A stretch of 42,546 nucleotides of DNA from contig RZYP01000010.1 in assembly GCA_009930275.1 (NCBI GenBank), positions 1 through 42,546 of the forward strand, read 5' to 3'. Each line of letters opens with the position of its first letter. Position 1 is the stretch's first letter. Of the stretch, positions 1-7,474 are shown in pieces. The position numbers were made by a program, and so were the translations under genes. A model generated the notes under the pieces. That model worked only from the letters and a program-made list of their open reading frames with translations. It was not told the origin of the DNA and did no database searches. Origin of the DNA: Negativicutes bacterium (lineage in GTDB: Bacteria; Bacillota_C; Negativicutes; Acidaminococcales; Acidaminococcaceae).

Positions 1-1899
1 GCTTGTTGAAAATTCTGCTCTTGCTTTATGCTGTGGTATTGGTCCCATGTTAGCCAAAAATACTTCAATATTCTTATTGGTCTTAGCTTTGTAGTTCACT
101 GTATCACGACGCAAAGCTTCAAATCGTTCTGTCCAGTGATGAGCAAGAATTGCTACCACCTGCTCTGAAGACGCCTCAGTGTGATAAGCTTTTTCAAATT
201 CGCCTATCGTGGCACCGGCGGAAAATGCGGCAATAGCATTTTCTATCTCTAAACCCGTAGTTTTCAAACCCTTAAGTTTCTCTTCCAGGAACTTAACATC
301 TACATCAGAACGATATGCTTCAACTGCTGCTATGCGTTCTTTCTTAACCATAGCTGTATCTTCTGGTCGAGTATCTAACAATTCTTCAGTCATATTAGGA
401 TACATATTAACGCCTACAGCACGATCCTTACGCAGATCCAGACTCTTGAAACGTTTTTGCAGAACTTCATCAATGCTCCGTTGTGGATAACCATCAGACA
501 GGGCTTTAGTAATTCCGCCCATTTCTTCAATCTTTTGGAATTCTGCCCAAATCTTTTCAGCGATTTGCTTGGTTAAACTTTCTACCGCCCAGGAGCCGCC
601 GGCTGCATCAATAGGACGAAGCATACCGAATTCTTCCTGCAGCATTACATGCAGATTGCGTGCGATTCTACGAGAGAAGACATCGCCTTTGCGAATCAAT
701 TGATCAAATGGTGCATTTTCGTAAGTATTAACCCCACCTACTACGCTGGAAAATGTCTGTGTAGTATTACGAAGCATATTTACATAAGGATCGAAAACTG
801 TTTTTGTAAACTTGGCTGGACGACCATGAATAATAACAGCTCGATCTTTTTCATCTGCCCCAAAAGCAGTCATAATATTTGCCCATACTTCTTTTAATGC
901 TCTTAGCTTAGCTATTTCCATAAAGAAATTAGCGCCTTGGTTAAAGCAGAAGTAGAGAGAGTTGGCAATATCATGAATCGAAATACCTTTTTCCTGCATT
1001 TTTCTAATATACTCAACTGCTATGGCAAAAGTATACGCAACTTCCTGTACTGCTTCCGCACCGCCGTCTGTAAACACTTCACTATCTACAAAAACTGTGC
1101 GCAACTCAGGTGCATTTTTGCGTGTCCACGTAATACATGCTGCCATGTCATCATATAAAGCAGACAACGGCAGAGTATTCTTGCCATTCTTGATCAATTC
1201 GCCCAAAGGGTTGCTGCCAATTACGCCATGTACCTCATTCACATTTTTACCTGATGCCTGTAGTGTAGCCGCAACCATACTAAGCATAGCAACTGCTGAT
1301 TGACCGGTATACATCATAAAAGGATACTTAGCGAAATTCAAATCTCTAAGTAAAGAATTCATATCTTCAATTGTGGTAATATTGACACCGGTATCACCAG
1401 GTTTATCAGCGTTGCTGACATCTATACCGGTCATAGTTGCTGTATCTAAGCGTACATTGTAAACCGTAGAGCCTTTTTCAACTTCATCCTTTAACAATTC
1501 ATTATTGTCTGCAGGCATGGACTCATCACAGCTTTGCGCTACACCCCAAGGTTCTTGAACATATTCATTAACAGTATTGCCACGCAAAAAGTCTCCCATG
1601 CCTGGATAATTATCAGCGGGAAGAATTTCTTCTGTCGCTTTCAGTGTGTAAATAGGTTCAAATGTAATTCCTTCATAGTTTTTGGTATACATGACCTTGT
1701 CAAAAGGTTGGCCTTTTAAAAGAACATTGCAAGCTGCTATCCATTCGTCTGTTGTAGGGACAGTAAATTCATCAAATTTAACTTCTGGAAATTCAGTTAT
1801 TTTATCTGATTTTCTAAGTATGGCTTCCAGTTCTTTATCAGTTAATTGTTTATCAGTAATCCCTGAACCGGCAGGCTGTTTTTGTTGTTCATCTACCAT
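1..1899 (-). CDS. mutA: Methylmalonyl-CoA mutase small subunit (partial, 3' end outside window)
   Basis: The frame opens at ATG 1899 behind an AAGGAGG ribosome-binding site 8 bases upstream and stays open for 633 codons to the window edge, so the C-terminus is missing. The protein resembles the small, non-catalytic subunit of heterodimeric methylmalonyl-CoA mutase, which with MutB interconverts succinyl-CoA and methylmalonyl-CoA using adenosylcobalamin. The family's TIM-barrel core is recognisable (a segment reading QSAVAMLSM, then NTYENAPFDQLIRKG), and the last visible residues include NMGPIPQHKARAEF, the conserved stretch just before the C-terminal cobalamin-binding-like domain. The GYDSDHPR-type motif of the catalytic subunit was not found, which favours MutA over MutB; mutB would be expected next, outside the window. 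It follows a cobalamin riboswitch and terminator by about 280 bases. In a propionate or succinate fermenter this is a central catabolic enzyme. Confidence 0.9.
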   Translation of the reverse strand, partial: MVDEQQKQPAGSGITDKQLTDKELEAILRKSDKITEFPEVKFDEFTVPTTDEWIAACNVLLKGQPFDKVMYTKNYEGITFEPIYTLKATEEILPADNYPGMGDFLRGNTVNEYVQEPWGVAQSCDESMPADNNELLKDEVEKGSTVYNVRLDTATMTGIDVSNADKPGDTGVNITTIEDMNSLLRDLNFAKYPFMMYTGQSAVAMLSMVAATLQASGKNVNEVHGVIGSNPLGELIKNGKNTLPLSALYDDMAACITWTRKNAPELRTVFVDSEVFTDGGAEAVQEVAYTFAIAVEYIRKMQEKGISIHDIANSLYFCFNQGANFFMEIAKLRALKEVWANIMTAFGADEKDRAVIIHGRPAKFTKTVFDPYVNMLRNTTQTFSSVVGGVNTYENAPFDQLIRKGDVFSRRIARNLHVMLQEEFGMLRPIDAAGGSWAVESLTKQIAEKIWAEFQKIEEMGGITKALSDGYPQRSIDEVLQKRFKSLDLRKDRAVGVNMYPNMTEELLDTRPEDTAMVKKERIAAVEAYRSDVDVKFLEEKLKGLKTTGLEIENAIAAFSAGATIGEFEKAYHTEASSEQVVAILAHHWTERFEALRRDTVNYKAKTNKNIEVFLANMGPIPQHKARAEFSTS

Positions 1900-1951
1900 A
1901 AAGACATCCTCCTTATAAAGAATAATAAAGCTACTATGCCTATACTTCACA

Positions 1952-1972
1952 GGACTAGTAAGCCCTTAGTCC
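1952..1972 (-). other. Small hairpin in the mutA leader
   Basis: A 6-bp stem (GGACTA/TAGTCC) with a 9-base loop lies about 50 bases upstream of the mutA start, in an untranslated stretch rich in G next to A/T-rich DNA. No known RNA class was recognised. The 1900-2175 stretch otherwise contains only short frames without ribosome-binding sites or family resemblance. The hairpin may be a leader structure or chance. Confidence 0.25.
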
Positions 1973-2175
1973 GGTAACGCACCTCCACCTTTTTAAAATA
2001 ATAACATTCAATTACTACCTTGATGTTGTCTTTCCTTCATTAGGCGGTAATAAAACAGCACTGTCTCTCATTCCAGCGTTATAAGTTTTAGCCGCCTTTT
2101 TGAAGGAAGACTTGAGAATGGCAAACAATCTATATACACGGTGTCCAATCCGTATATACCTAATAATAGGTTGAA

Positions 2176-2210
2176 AATAAAAACCGCCTCTCCTTGAAAT
2201 GGAAAGACGG
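2176..2210 (-). terminator. Intrinsic terminator behind riboswitch B
   Basis: On the minus strand a 10-bp stem (CCGTCTTTCC pairing with GGAGAGGCGG, some G-U pairs) with a 7-base loop is followed by a TTTTTATTTT tract. It lies about 40 bases after the end of the cobalamin aptamer, the usual place for a transcriptional expression platform. Confidence 0.8.
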
Positions 2211-2251
2211 TAATTGATGAAAGAAATACGCAAGCCGAAAAGCTACGCGGC

Positions 2252-2440
2252 ATCCCCTCCCTGTCTATCGCAGGTCAAACAGTGATGAAAATACAGGCAG
2301 TTCTTCTGACTCAGGATCAATGCTTGCTTCGCCTTCTCAGAAAAAATATTTCCAATGGCTAGTGAAGTTCGCTCCTCTTTACAGCGGCGGGACCGTGCCA
2401 GACTCACACTGGCTTCTCTATTAAACTCCGTAGAGTACCT
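2252..2440 (-). promoter_or_regulatory. Cobalamin riboswitch B (full-length type)
   Basis: Read on the minus strand it has AGGTAC at its start, the near-invariant ACGGTCCCGCCGCTGTAA core, a peripheral arm with a GAGAAGGC element, the CTGAGTCAGAAGAACTGCCTG box, and a terminal hairpin ending GACAGGGAGGGG. It lies between the msrA-like gene and mutA and is followed by an intrinsic terminator. No strong promoter of its own is visible: a TTGACA at 2457-2462 lacks a well-spaced -10. It may therefore depend on read-through from the msrA-like unit. The next gene is mutA, an odd target for B12 repression. Confidence 0.93.
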
Positions 2441-2472
2441 ATATTACATATTCAGTTGTCAATAAAGACATT

Positions 2473-3048
2473 TTATACTTTCTTAATGCTGCCTTCGTCT
2501 TCTAAAGCCTTAAAATCAACATAAACAGATACTTCATTGCCAGGATTTTTACGCAGATAGAATTGCTCGTTTTCTGATGCTTCTTTAAAACTCACAAGCT
2601 TTTTATATTCTGCCTGCCACTTGCGCATTTCACCGTTTTTTTTCATCGTATCATTAACAATAACATCGCTCAAAGATGCTGTTGGTTCCTTACCCTTCAT
2701 CTGCATGAACCTGAAATAATACTCAATCTGAACCAAATCCTCTCCTTGAGTATAATAAACGCAAGGACGATAACATAATCCTTCATATTTACCTTGCCTA
2801 TCCAATGAATACGGATCGACTATCTTAAAATACAATTTTAAGATATTAGTAATATCAATCTTCTTAGGATTGTAAATTATCTTAACACATTCAATATAAT
2901 TTTTCTTACTTAGTCCTGCTGAGTCTTTAGCAAGACAATCTGTCGGAGTTTCTGCAAATCCCGCTTTGGCTTCTGTTACACCGTTCAGCCGAGAAAATAC
3001 CTCTTGCAGAATATAATACGGCCCTCCTGATAAATATAATTCTTTCAT
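2473..3048 (-). CDS. MsrA-fold protein lacking the catalytic cysteine, B12-riboswitch controlled
   Basis: A 191-residue protein resembling peptide-methionine (S)-S-oxide reductase (MsrA). The N-terminal strand and helix, the YNPKKIDITNILKLYFKIVDP segment and the DRQG...YR stretch match the family in order. The family motif GGCFWG, which contains the nucleophilic Cys, reads GGPYYI here, so Pro10 replaces that Cys; the nearby Glu is kept. Other cysteines are at 38, 54, 92 and 96; 92 and 96 form a C-x3-C at a place not normally cysteine-rich. The ordinary MsrA mechanism is therefore unlikely. The gene stands alone behind a consensus promoter, a cobalamin riboswitch and a terminator, so its role is probably tied to corrinoid status. 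It could be a binding protein, a sensor or an enzyme with other chemistry. AGAAAGGAACT precedes the ATG. Fold assignment fairly sure; function unknown. Confidence 0.75.
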   Translation of the reverse strand: MKELYLSGGPYYILQEVFSRLNGVTEAKAGFAETPTDCLAKDSAGLSKKNYIECVKIIYNPKKIDITNILKLYFKIVDPYSLDRQGKYEGLCYRPCVYYTQGEDLVQIEYYFRFMQMKGKEPTASLSDVIVNDTMKKNGEMRKWQAEYKKLVSFKEASENEQFYLRKNPGNEVSVYVDFKALEDEGSIKKV

Positions 3049-3099
3049 CGATTAGTTCCTTTCTGGGCATTACTAATAAATTACAAAAGGAAACAAAAC

Positions 3100-3128
3100 A
3101 AAAAACACCTTTCCCGAAGAAAAGGCGT
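3100..3128 (-). terminator. Intrinsic terminator behind riboswitch A
   Basis: The minus strand reads ACGCCTTTTC, a TTCGG-like loop, then GAAAGGTGTTTTTTG. The stem and U-tract lie about 45 bases after the aptamer and 50 bases before the msrA-like start codon, consistent with a terminator-type expression platform. Confidence 0.85.
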
Positions 3129-3171
3129 TAAGAAGGCTGCCATGATGACATAATAAAAAAGTCATGCGCGC

Positions 3172-3357
3172 ATCCCCTCCCCGTCTCTCGCGGGTCAAAC
3201 AGTGATGTACATACAGGCAGTTCTTCTGACTTAGATTCATCGCTCGCCTCACCTTCCCAGGAAAAACCCAGTGGTATATCGAGGTTTGCTCATCAACACA
3301 GCGGCGGGACCGTATCGGAATAAACCGATTTCCCTATTAAGCTCCAAGGAGCACCTG
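3172..3357 (-). promoter_or_regulatory. Cobalamin riboswitch A (full-length type)
   Basis: Read on the minus strand: AGGTGCTCC start, a GGGAAATCGG segment, ACGGTCCCGCCGCTGTG core, peripheral arm with CCACTGGG and GGGAAGGTGAG, AAGTCAGAAGAACTGCCTG box, then a terminal hairpin ending GACGGGGAGGGG. It is preceded by a consensus promoter and followed by a terminator and the msrA-like gene. Confidence 0.95.
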
Positions 3358-3383
3358 CACATCAATATTAATTTGACTTCTTG

Positions 3384-3412
3384 ATTATATTTCTTCTAGT
3401 ATAACCTGTCAA
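3384..3412 (-). promoter_or_regulatory. Sigma-70-type promoter of the riboswitch A / msrA-like unit
   Basis: TTGACA (3407-3412) and TATAAT (3384-3389) are separated by exactly 17 bases on the minus strand, both perfect consensus. The aptamer starts about 27 bases downstream of the -10. Confidence 0.9.
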
Positions 3413-3426
3413 GTATTTATAATAAA

Positions 3427-3460
3427 AAGCATTTATGTATACATGTATACATAAATGCTT
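3427..3460. repeat. Perfect 34-bp palindrome
   Basis: The two 17-base halves are exact reverse complements, centred on ATGTATACATGTATACAT. It lies between the tRNA-Asn terminator and the promoter of the msrA-like unit, its edge 15 bases upstream of the -35. It could be a repressor or activator operator (repeated TGTATACA dyads resemble GntR-type sites) or a cruciform/backup terminator. Confidence 0.8.
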
Positions 3461-3463
3461 AAC

Positions 3464-3489
3464 AAAAAAACCGGACACACGGTCCGGTT
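3464..3489 (-). terminator. Intrinsic terminator after tRNA-Asn
   Basis: The minus strand reads AACCGGAC, a 5-base loop, GTCCGGTT and then TTTTT. It lies 7 bases after the tRNA 3' end and may also end read-through from the cbi operon. Confidence 0.88.
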
Positions 3490-3496
3490 AAATTTC

Positions 3497-3572
3497 TGGC
3501 TCCTCGAGTAGGACTCGAACCTACAACAACTCGGTTAACAGCCGAGTGCTCTACCGATTGAGCTATCGAGGA
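3497..3572 (-). tRNA. tRNA-Asn (anticodon GTT)
   Basis: The 76-base minus-strand gene has acceptor arms TCCTCGA/TCGAGGA, a D-loop with AGCTCAATCGGTAGAGC, an anticodon stem ACTCGG/CCGAGT around CTGTTAACC giving anticodon GTT, the T-loop GGTTCGAGTCC, discriminator G and an encoded CCA. It follows cbiC but has its own promoter and terminator. Confidence 0.96.
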
Positions 3573-3593
3573 ATTCTCATATCAACAAATGAT

Positions 3594-3622
3594 ATTTTAC
3601 AACACCTTTTAATAAGTGTCAA
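3594..3622 (-). promoter_or_regulatory. Promoter of tRNA-Asn
   Basis: TTGACA (3617-3622), a 17-base spacer and TAAAAT (3594-3599) on the minus strand lie in the gap between cbiC and the tRNA, about 20 bases upstream of the mature tRNA 5' end. No terminator is visible between cbiC and this promoter. Confidence 0.85.
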
Positions 3623-3652
3623 CTAACTTTTTAGCTTATTACACAAAAACAC

Positions 3653-4279
3653 TCAGCGTGCAAGCTTATATATAAGTGCGTTACAAATTGCCGCAGCTAC
3701 ATTGCTGCCGCCTTTACGCCCGCGCGCAACAATATAAGGAGCACCTGACTGCATGATTATTTCCTTGGCTTCAACAACGTTGACAAACCCTACAGGTACG
3801 CCTATTACTAATTCCGGCTTAATTTTGCCCTCTTTAATTAATTCATCCAAACGAACCAACGCAGTTGGCGCATTGCCTACTGCTATTATTACTGGTCCTT
3901 CAATCAAACAGGCTTTTTCCATGCAAGCGGCGGCGCGTGTAGAACCAGCCTCTTTTGCCCGCAGGGCTACATCAGGGTCTGCCATATAGCAGACAGCCTT
4001 ACAGCCTAACTTTTCCATACCAGCCTTATTAATACCAGCCTTAGCCATATTAGTATCGGTAACAATCGTTGCTCCATTTTTTAAAGCTTCCAATGCTTTC
4101 TCGACAGCATCCTCGGAAAAATGAAGAGTTCTTACATAGTCAAAATCGGCTGAAGTATGAATGACACGCTTTATAATGCTAAGCTTTTCTTCATCAAGTT
4201 TAACCTCGCCCAATTCTTCGCCGATTATTTCCATACTGCGTTTTTCAATATCTACCGGTAATACATTTTCCAATTTCAT
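3653..4279 (-). CDS. cbiC: Cobalt-precorrin-8 methylmutase (CbiC)
   Basis: A cytoplasmic enzyme of 208 residues that moves the C-11 methyl of cobalt-precorrin-8 to C-12, giving cobyrinate. Family hallmarks visible are the RVIHTSADFDY segment with the proposed catalytic His41, the TDTNMAKAGI segment, the AVGNAPTAL stretch around residues 154-162 and the GVPVGFVNVVEAKE stretch near residue 180. Length is normal for CbiC/CobH. It is the last gene of the long cbi operon, starting 8 bases after the cobO stop codon. Function is confident from motif and context. Confidence 0.95.
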   Translation of the reverse strand: MKLENVLPVDIEKRSMEIIGEELGEVKLDEEKLSIIKRVIHTSADFDYVRTLHFSEDAVEKALEALKNGATIVTDTNMAKAGINKAGMEKLGCKAVCYMADPDVALRAKEAGSTRAAACMEKACLIEGPVIIAVGNAPTALVRLDELIKEGKIKPELVIGVPVGFVNVVEAKEIIMQSGAPYIVARGRKGGSNVAAAICNALIYKLAR

Positions 4280-4287
4280 ACTAATAC

Positions 4288-4815
4288 CTACCTTTCTATG
4301 CCTGTTCTGGCTGGTACACCTTTTTCATAAGGATGTTTAATTTTTTTTACCTCTGATACATAGTCTGCCAATTCGAGCAATTCCGCCTGCGGATTACGCC
4401 CAGAAAGCACGACTTCCATATTCAAAGGTTTATTTTTCAAAAAATCCAACAAGCTAACTGTATCAAAAACACCTGTATTACAAGCTCCGATAATTTCATC
4501 GAGAATTAATAAATCAATTTTTTCTTCGTGGCATTTTTCCAGAACCTTCTTAAATAACTGCTCATGTTCTAATAACACTTGTTGCTTTTCGTGATCAGTC
4601 ATTTGGAAAGTAAACTTTTTGGTTTCTTTACCACGCATTACCTCAATGTTCGGAACATACTCCAAACTCTTTAATTCGCCCGTAGGCCGGCTTTTAAGAA
4701 ATTGCACAAGCAAAACCTTGTTGCCCCTGCCCGCGCAACGCATAGCCAAGCCTATGCACGCAGTAGTTTTTCCTTTGCCGTCGCCGCAATAAATATGAAT
4801 CAGACCTTGTTCCAT
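4288..4815 (-). CDS. cobO: Corrinoid adenosyltransferase, CobO/BtuR (CobA) family
   Basis: A 175-residue P-loop enzyme that transfers the adenosyl group of ATP to the Co(I) corrinoid. The N-terminus carries the reversed-nucleotide-site P-loop GDGKGKTT (residues 11-18); DLLILDE at about 101-107 is the Walker B-like strand; the C-terminus has the family signature HPYEKGVPARTGIE (about 161-174). It lacks the long N-terminal extension of some CobA proteins. It follows cbiP with a 1-base gap and precedes cbiC. The ferredoxin at 37480-37746 is a possible electron donor for making Co(I), but that link is only inference. Confidence 0.95.
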   Translation of the reverse strand: MEQGLIHIYCGDGKGKTTACIGLAMRCAGRGNKVLLVQFLKSRPTGELKSLEYVPNIEVMRGKETKKFTFQMTDHEKQQVLLEHEQLFKKVLEKCHEEKIDLLILDEIIGACNTGVFDTVSLLDFLKNKPLNMEVVLSGRNPQAELLELADYVSEVKKIKHPYEKGVPARTGIER

Positions 4816-4816
4816 A

Positions 4817-6337
4817 TCAGATACCAGCCTTTAAAATATCATAGATTTTTCCCATATCAAGACTTTTACGAACCTGCTCCGCCAAAATATCATACTGTTG
4901 CTTTTTATAATCTGAGAAACTTATCATTTGAATGTCTTCCGGCTTCATTCCTTTTCTTGCAAGCAAAGCATCAATAATATTTTTAGCAATGCCGTCCCCA
5001 TCAAAAATTCCATGAACGTAGGTGCCGTAAACATTCATTTTTTCAGTAACATTTTGGGCACCTTCAGGCATAATTTCGCCGTTTTCATGTATTGGTCTCA
5101 TCTTGGACAAACTATTATTGAGGTCAAAATTGGTTACACCGGAGTGTATTTCATAGCCATAAAAATGATGGTCCGATAAAGCTTGGAAAATTCCTTTTAC
5201 CTTGCCGAAAAAGCCTTCTACCTGAATAGTTCTCTTTTTCTCAGCGAAGATAGTTTCCACGGGCAAAAGTCCTATGCCTGCAACATCTCCGCCTTCTTCT
5301 ACTCCATAAGGATCAGAAAGTTTTTCTCCGAGCATCTGGTAACCACCACAAACACCGAATACAACAGTACCTGCATGGGCTCGTTTTAAAATCTCGGCTT
5401 CGAGTCCGCTCTGTCTCAACCACAAAAGATCGGCTATAGTATTTTTAGTGCCGGGAATGATAATCATATCCGGTGACTTTAGGTCTGCGACTGATTTTAC
5501 ATAGCGCAGCGAAACCCCCGGAATTAATTCAAATACGTTAAAATCCGTATAGTTAGACATTCTTGGAAGTTTCATCACCGCAATATCAATTGCTTGAACT
5601 TCGCTTCTTCCGTCTAATCTTTCGGACAAACTGTCTTCGTCTTCAATATCGACTTTAAGCATTGGTATTACGCCTACTACCGGTATCCCTGTTTTCTTCT
5701 CTATCATTTCGAGACCCGGCTGCAAAATATTGATGTCACCGCGAAACTTATTGATAATAATACCCTTGACCATCGCCCTTTCATCTTCTTCGAGAAGCAT
5801 CAAAGTTCCATAGATGGAAGCAAAAACTCCACCCCTGTCTATATCTGCAACGAGCAAAACAGGTGATTTAGCCATTTTGGCCATGCCCATATTAACAATA
5901 TCCTGCCCGCGCAAATTTATTTCTGCTGGACTGCCCGCACCCTCGATCACAATTATGTCGTTCTCGGAATCAAGCTGGTTGTAAGCTTTCATAATTTCAG
6001 GTATTAGTTTTGTTTTAAAAGCAAAATACTCTGCAGCGGTCATGGTTCCAATGGCCTCACCGTTAACTATTACTTGTGAGCCCCTGTCACTTGTTGGCTT
6101 CAACAAAATTGGATTCATAAGCACGCTTGGTTCAATATTAGCAGCTTCCGCCTGTACTACCTGTGCCCTTCCCATTTCAGCACCGGTACGAGTTATAAAA
6201 GAATTCAAAGCCATGTTTTGCGACTTAAAAGGAGCTACCTTGTGTCCGTCCTGGTTAAATACACGGCACAATCCGGCAGTCACAAGGCTCTTGCCGGCAT
6301 TAGACATAGTTCCTTGCACCATAATTGCTTTTGCCAT
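4817..6337 (-). CDS. cbiP: Cobyric acid synthase (CbiP/CobQ)
   Basis: A 506-residue glutamine-dependent amidotransferase that amidates four side chains of adenosylcobyrinic acid a,c-diamide. The N-terminal DTBS-like ATPase domain starts with [12 protein letters not shown] and contains the [13 protein letters not shown] stretch and [13 protein letters not shown] near residue 130. The C-terminal class I glutaminase domain has the nucleophile Cys330 in [11 protein letters not shown] and the catalytic His442 in [10 protein letters not shown]. Length is typical. It starts 3 bases after the ApgM-like gene stop and is followed by cobO, in a tightly packed operon. Confidence 0.97.
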   Translation of the reverse strand: MAKAIMVQGTMSNAGKSLVTAGLCRVFNQDGHKVAPFKSQNMALNSFITRTGAEMGRAQVVQAEAANIEPSVLMNPILLKPTSDRGSQVIVNGEAIGTMTAAEYFAFKTKLIPEIMKAYNQLDSENDIIVIEGAGSPAEINLRGQDIVNMGMAKMAKSPVLLVADIDRGGVFASIYGTLMLLEEDERAMVKGIIINKFRGDINILQPGLEMIEKKTGIPVVGVIPMLKVDIEDEDSLSERLDGRSEVQAIDIAVMKLPRMSNYTDFNVFELIPGVSLRYVKSVADLKSPDMIIIPGTKNTIADLLWLRQSGLEAEILKRAHAGTVVFGVCGGYQMLGEKLSDPYGVEEGGDVAGIGLLPVETIFAEKKRTIQVEGFFGKVKGIFQALSDHHFYGYEIHSGVTNFDLNNSLSKMRPIHENGEIMPEGAQNVTEKMNVYGTYVHGIFDGDGIAKNIIDALLARKGMKPEDIQMISFSDYKKQQYDILAEQVRKSLDMGKIYDILKAGI

Positions 6338-6340
6338 TTA

Positions 6341-7474
6341 TTACGATCTCCCCTCAAATAAAAACTTCGTAAAATCACGATAACTTTTTATGGAATAAAC
6401 TTCTTCATTGTTCTTATTTATTAACCCTGCAACAAACGGAACTTTATCTGCAGTATGCCTACCTGAAACAGAACTTGTGACATGATCTCCGCAGACAAGA
6501 ACCTTGAGTGGACCAACCGTCGAAGACAATAATTTGCCAAAAAATTCCTTGTCAATTTTCGTGATAAAATCTGCTTTTCCTAGATAATCATATCTATGAG
6601 AAACTTCATCAGACCCATTAAAATGTACGAATACGAAATCATTATCATTTAACAATCTTAAAGCGGCGTCAGCTTTTTCAAAAATATCCGTGTCAACATC
6701 CGCGGTTGCTCTTAAAAGTTCAGGCCTCGTCATGGATAAAGCAAGAGCAATACCTTTAATTATTTCAGCAGCACATACTACAGCGCCCTTCATTCTATGC
6801 ATTTCCTCAAAAGATTTCATAACCGTTCTCTCAGAAGGCCCCCAAGGATAGAACATGTACTCTACGCCATCACGGGCAAACTTGCTTAATAGCTTTCTTG
6901 TTTCAGTGATAAAATTCTTTAGAAGCAATGATTCTCTGCATACTTCGCTGAGCAAATCATCAATCTTCTCGCCGACACTTTCATGTGGCGGCTTAACTTC
7001 ACAATCAGTCAGCAACTCTTGCTTTTTATCCATAATCAGCAGGTTTCTGTAATATGACAAATGCATAAATTCGATATTGCTGTGGAATTCATCGGCAATC
7101 AATGAAGCCTCTTGCATTTCTTCCTGGGTCAAGCCTTGGGCATTAAAAGAGAGGAGCCTTCCTTCGGCATCGATAGAAACCAAATTGCAGCGCAAGACCA
7201 TTTCATACTCGGAGATATCCCTTTCATTAGCAAGGAGCTCCAAGTAAGCCCTATTACGCGGGAAATCTTTTTGTTCCACGCCCAAGAGGCGCAAAGTACA
7301 GCCAAGGCTGTCAGGTGAAAAATCATTTTCGCAAATACTGACTTTTCCACTTAGCCCGTGCTGCGCCAAATAATCTATGTTTTTGTGTGAAGCGTAAGAA
7401 AACGGCGTATTTCCTCCAAGAGCAGGAATCGGCTCATCTCCAAGTCCGTCAATAACTACTAACAGTGTTTTCAT
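6341..7474 (-). CDS. ApgM-like alkaline-phosphatase-superfamily enzyme in the cobalamin operon
   Basis: A 377-residue protein of the archaeal-type, cofactor-independent phosphoglycerate mutase family. The metallo-phosphatase residues are in place: Asp8 in VVIDGLGD, candidate nucleophile Ser56 in PDSLGCTLRLLG, Asp289 and His293 in NGSDEVSH, Asp330-His331 in CGDH and His340 in GRHTADKVP. The reading frame overlaps the 3' end of cobD by 26 bases and is followed by cbiP, so it is translationally embedded in the cobalamin operon and is unlikely to be a glycolytic mutase. Two roles fit: alpha-ribazole-phosphate phosphatase (no CobC is present in the window) or a kinase-like enzyme supplying L-threonine phosphate to CobD, since relatives have been proposed as homoserine kinases. 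Family assignment is confident; the substrate is inferred. Confidence 0.85.
   Translation of the reverse strand: MKTLLVVIDGLGDEPIPALGGNTPFSYASHKNIDYLAQHGLSGKVSICENDFSPDSLGCTLRLLGVEQKDFPRNRAYLELLANERDISEYEMVLRCNLVSIDAEGRLLSFNAQGLTQEEMQEASLIADEFHSNIEFMHLSYYRNLLIMDKKQELLTDCEVKPPHESVGEKIDDLLSEVCRESLLLKNFITETRKLLSKFARDGVEYMFYPWGPSERTVMKSFEEMHRMKGAVVCAAEIIKGIALALSMTRPELLRATADVDTDIFEKADAALRLLNDNDFVFVHFNGSDEVSHRYDYLGKADFITKIDKEFFGKLLSSTVGPLKVLVCGDHVTSSVSGRHTADKVPFVAGLINKNNEEVYSIKSYRDFTKFLFEGRS

Noticed and set aside
649..1918. Several plus-strand frames opposite mutA
   Set aside because: They are shadows of the minus-strand mutA frame, which is open from 1899 to the edge and gives a coherent mutase sequence.
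2015..2253. Two overlapping short minus-strand frames between riboswitch B and mutA, considered as a small regulated gene
   Set aside because: They begin in or before the terminator hairpin, have no ribosome-binding site and no recognisable composition or family; the terminator stem is a better explanation of the sequence.
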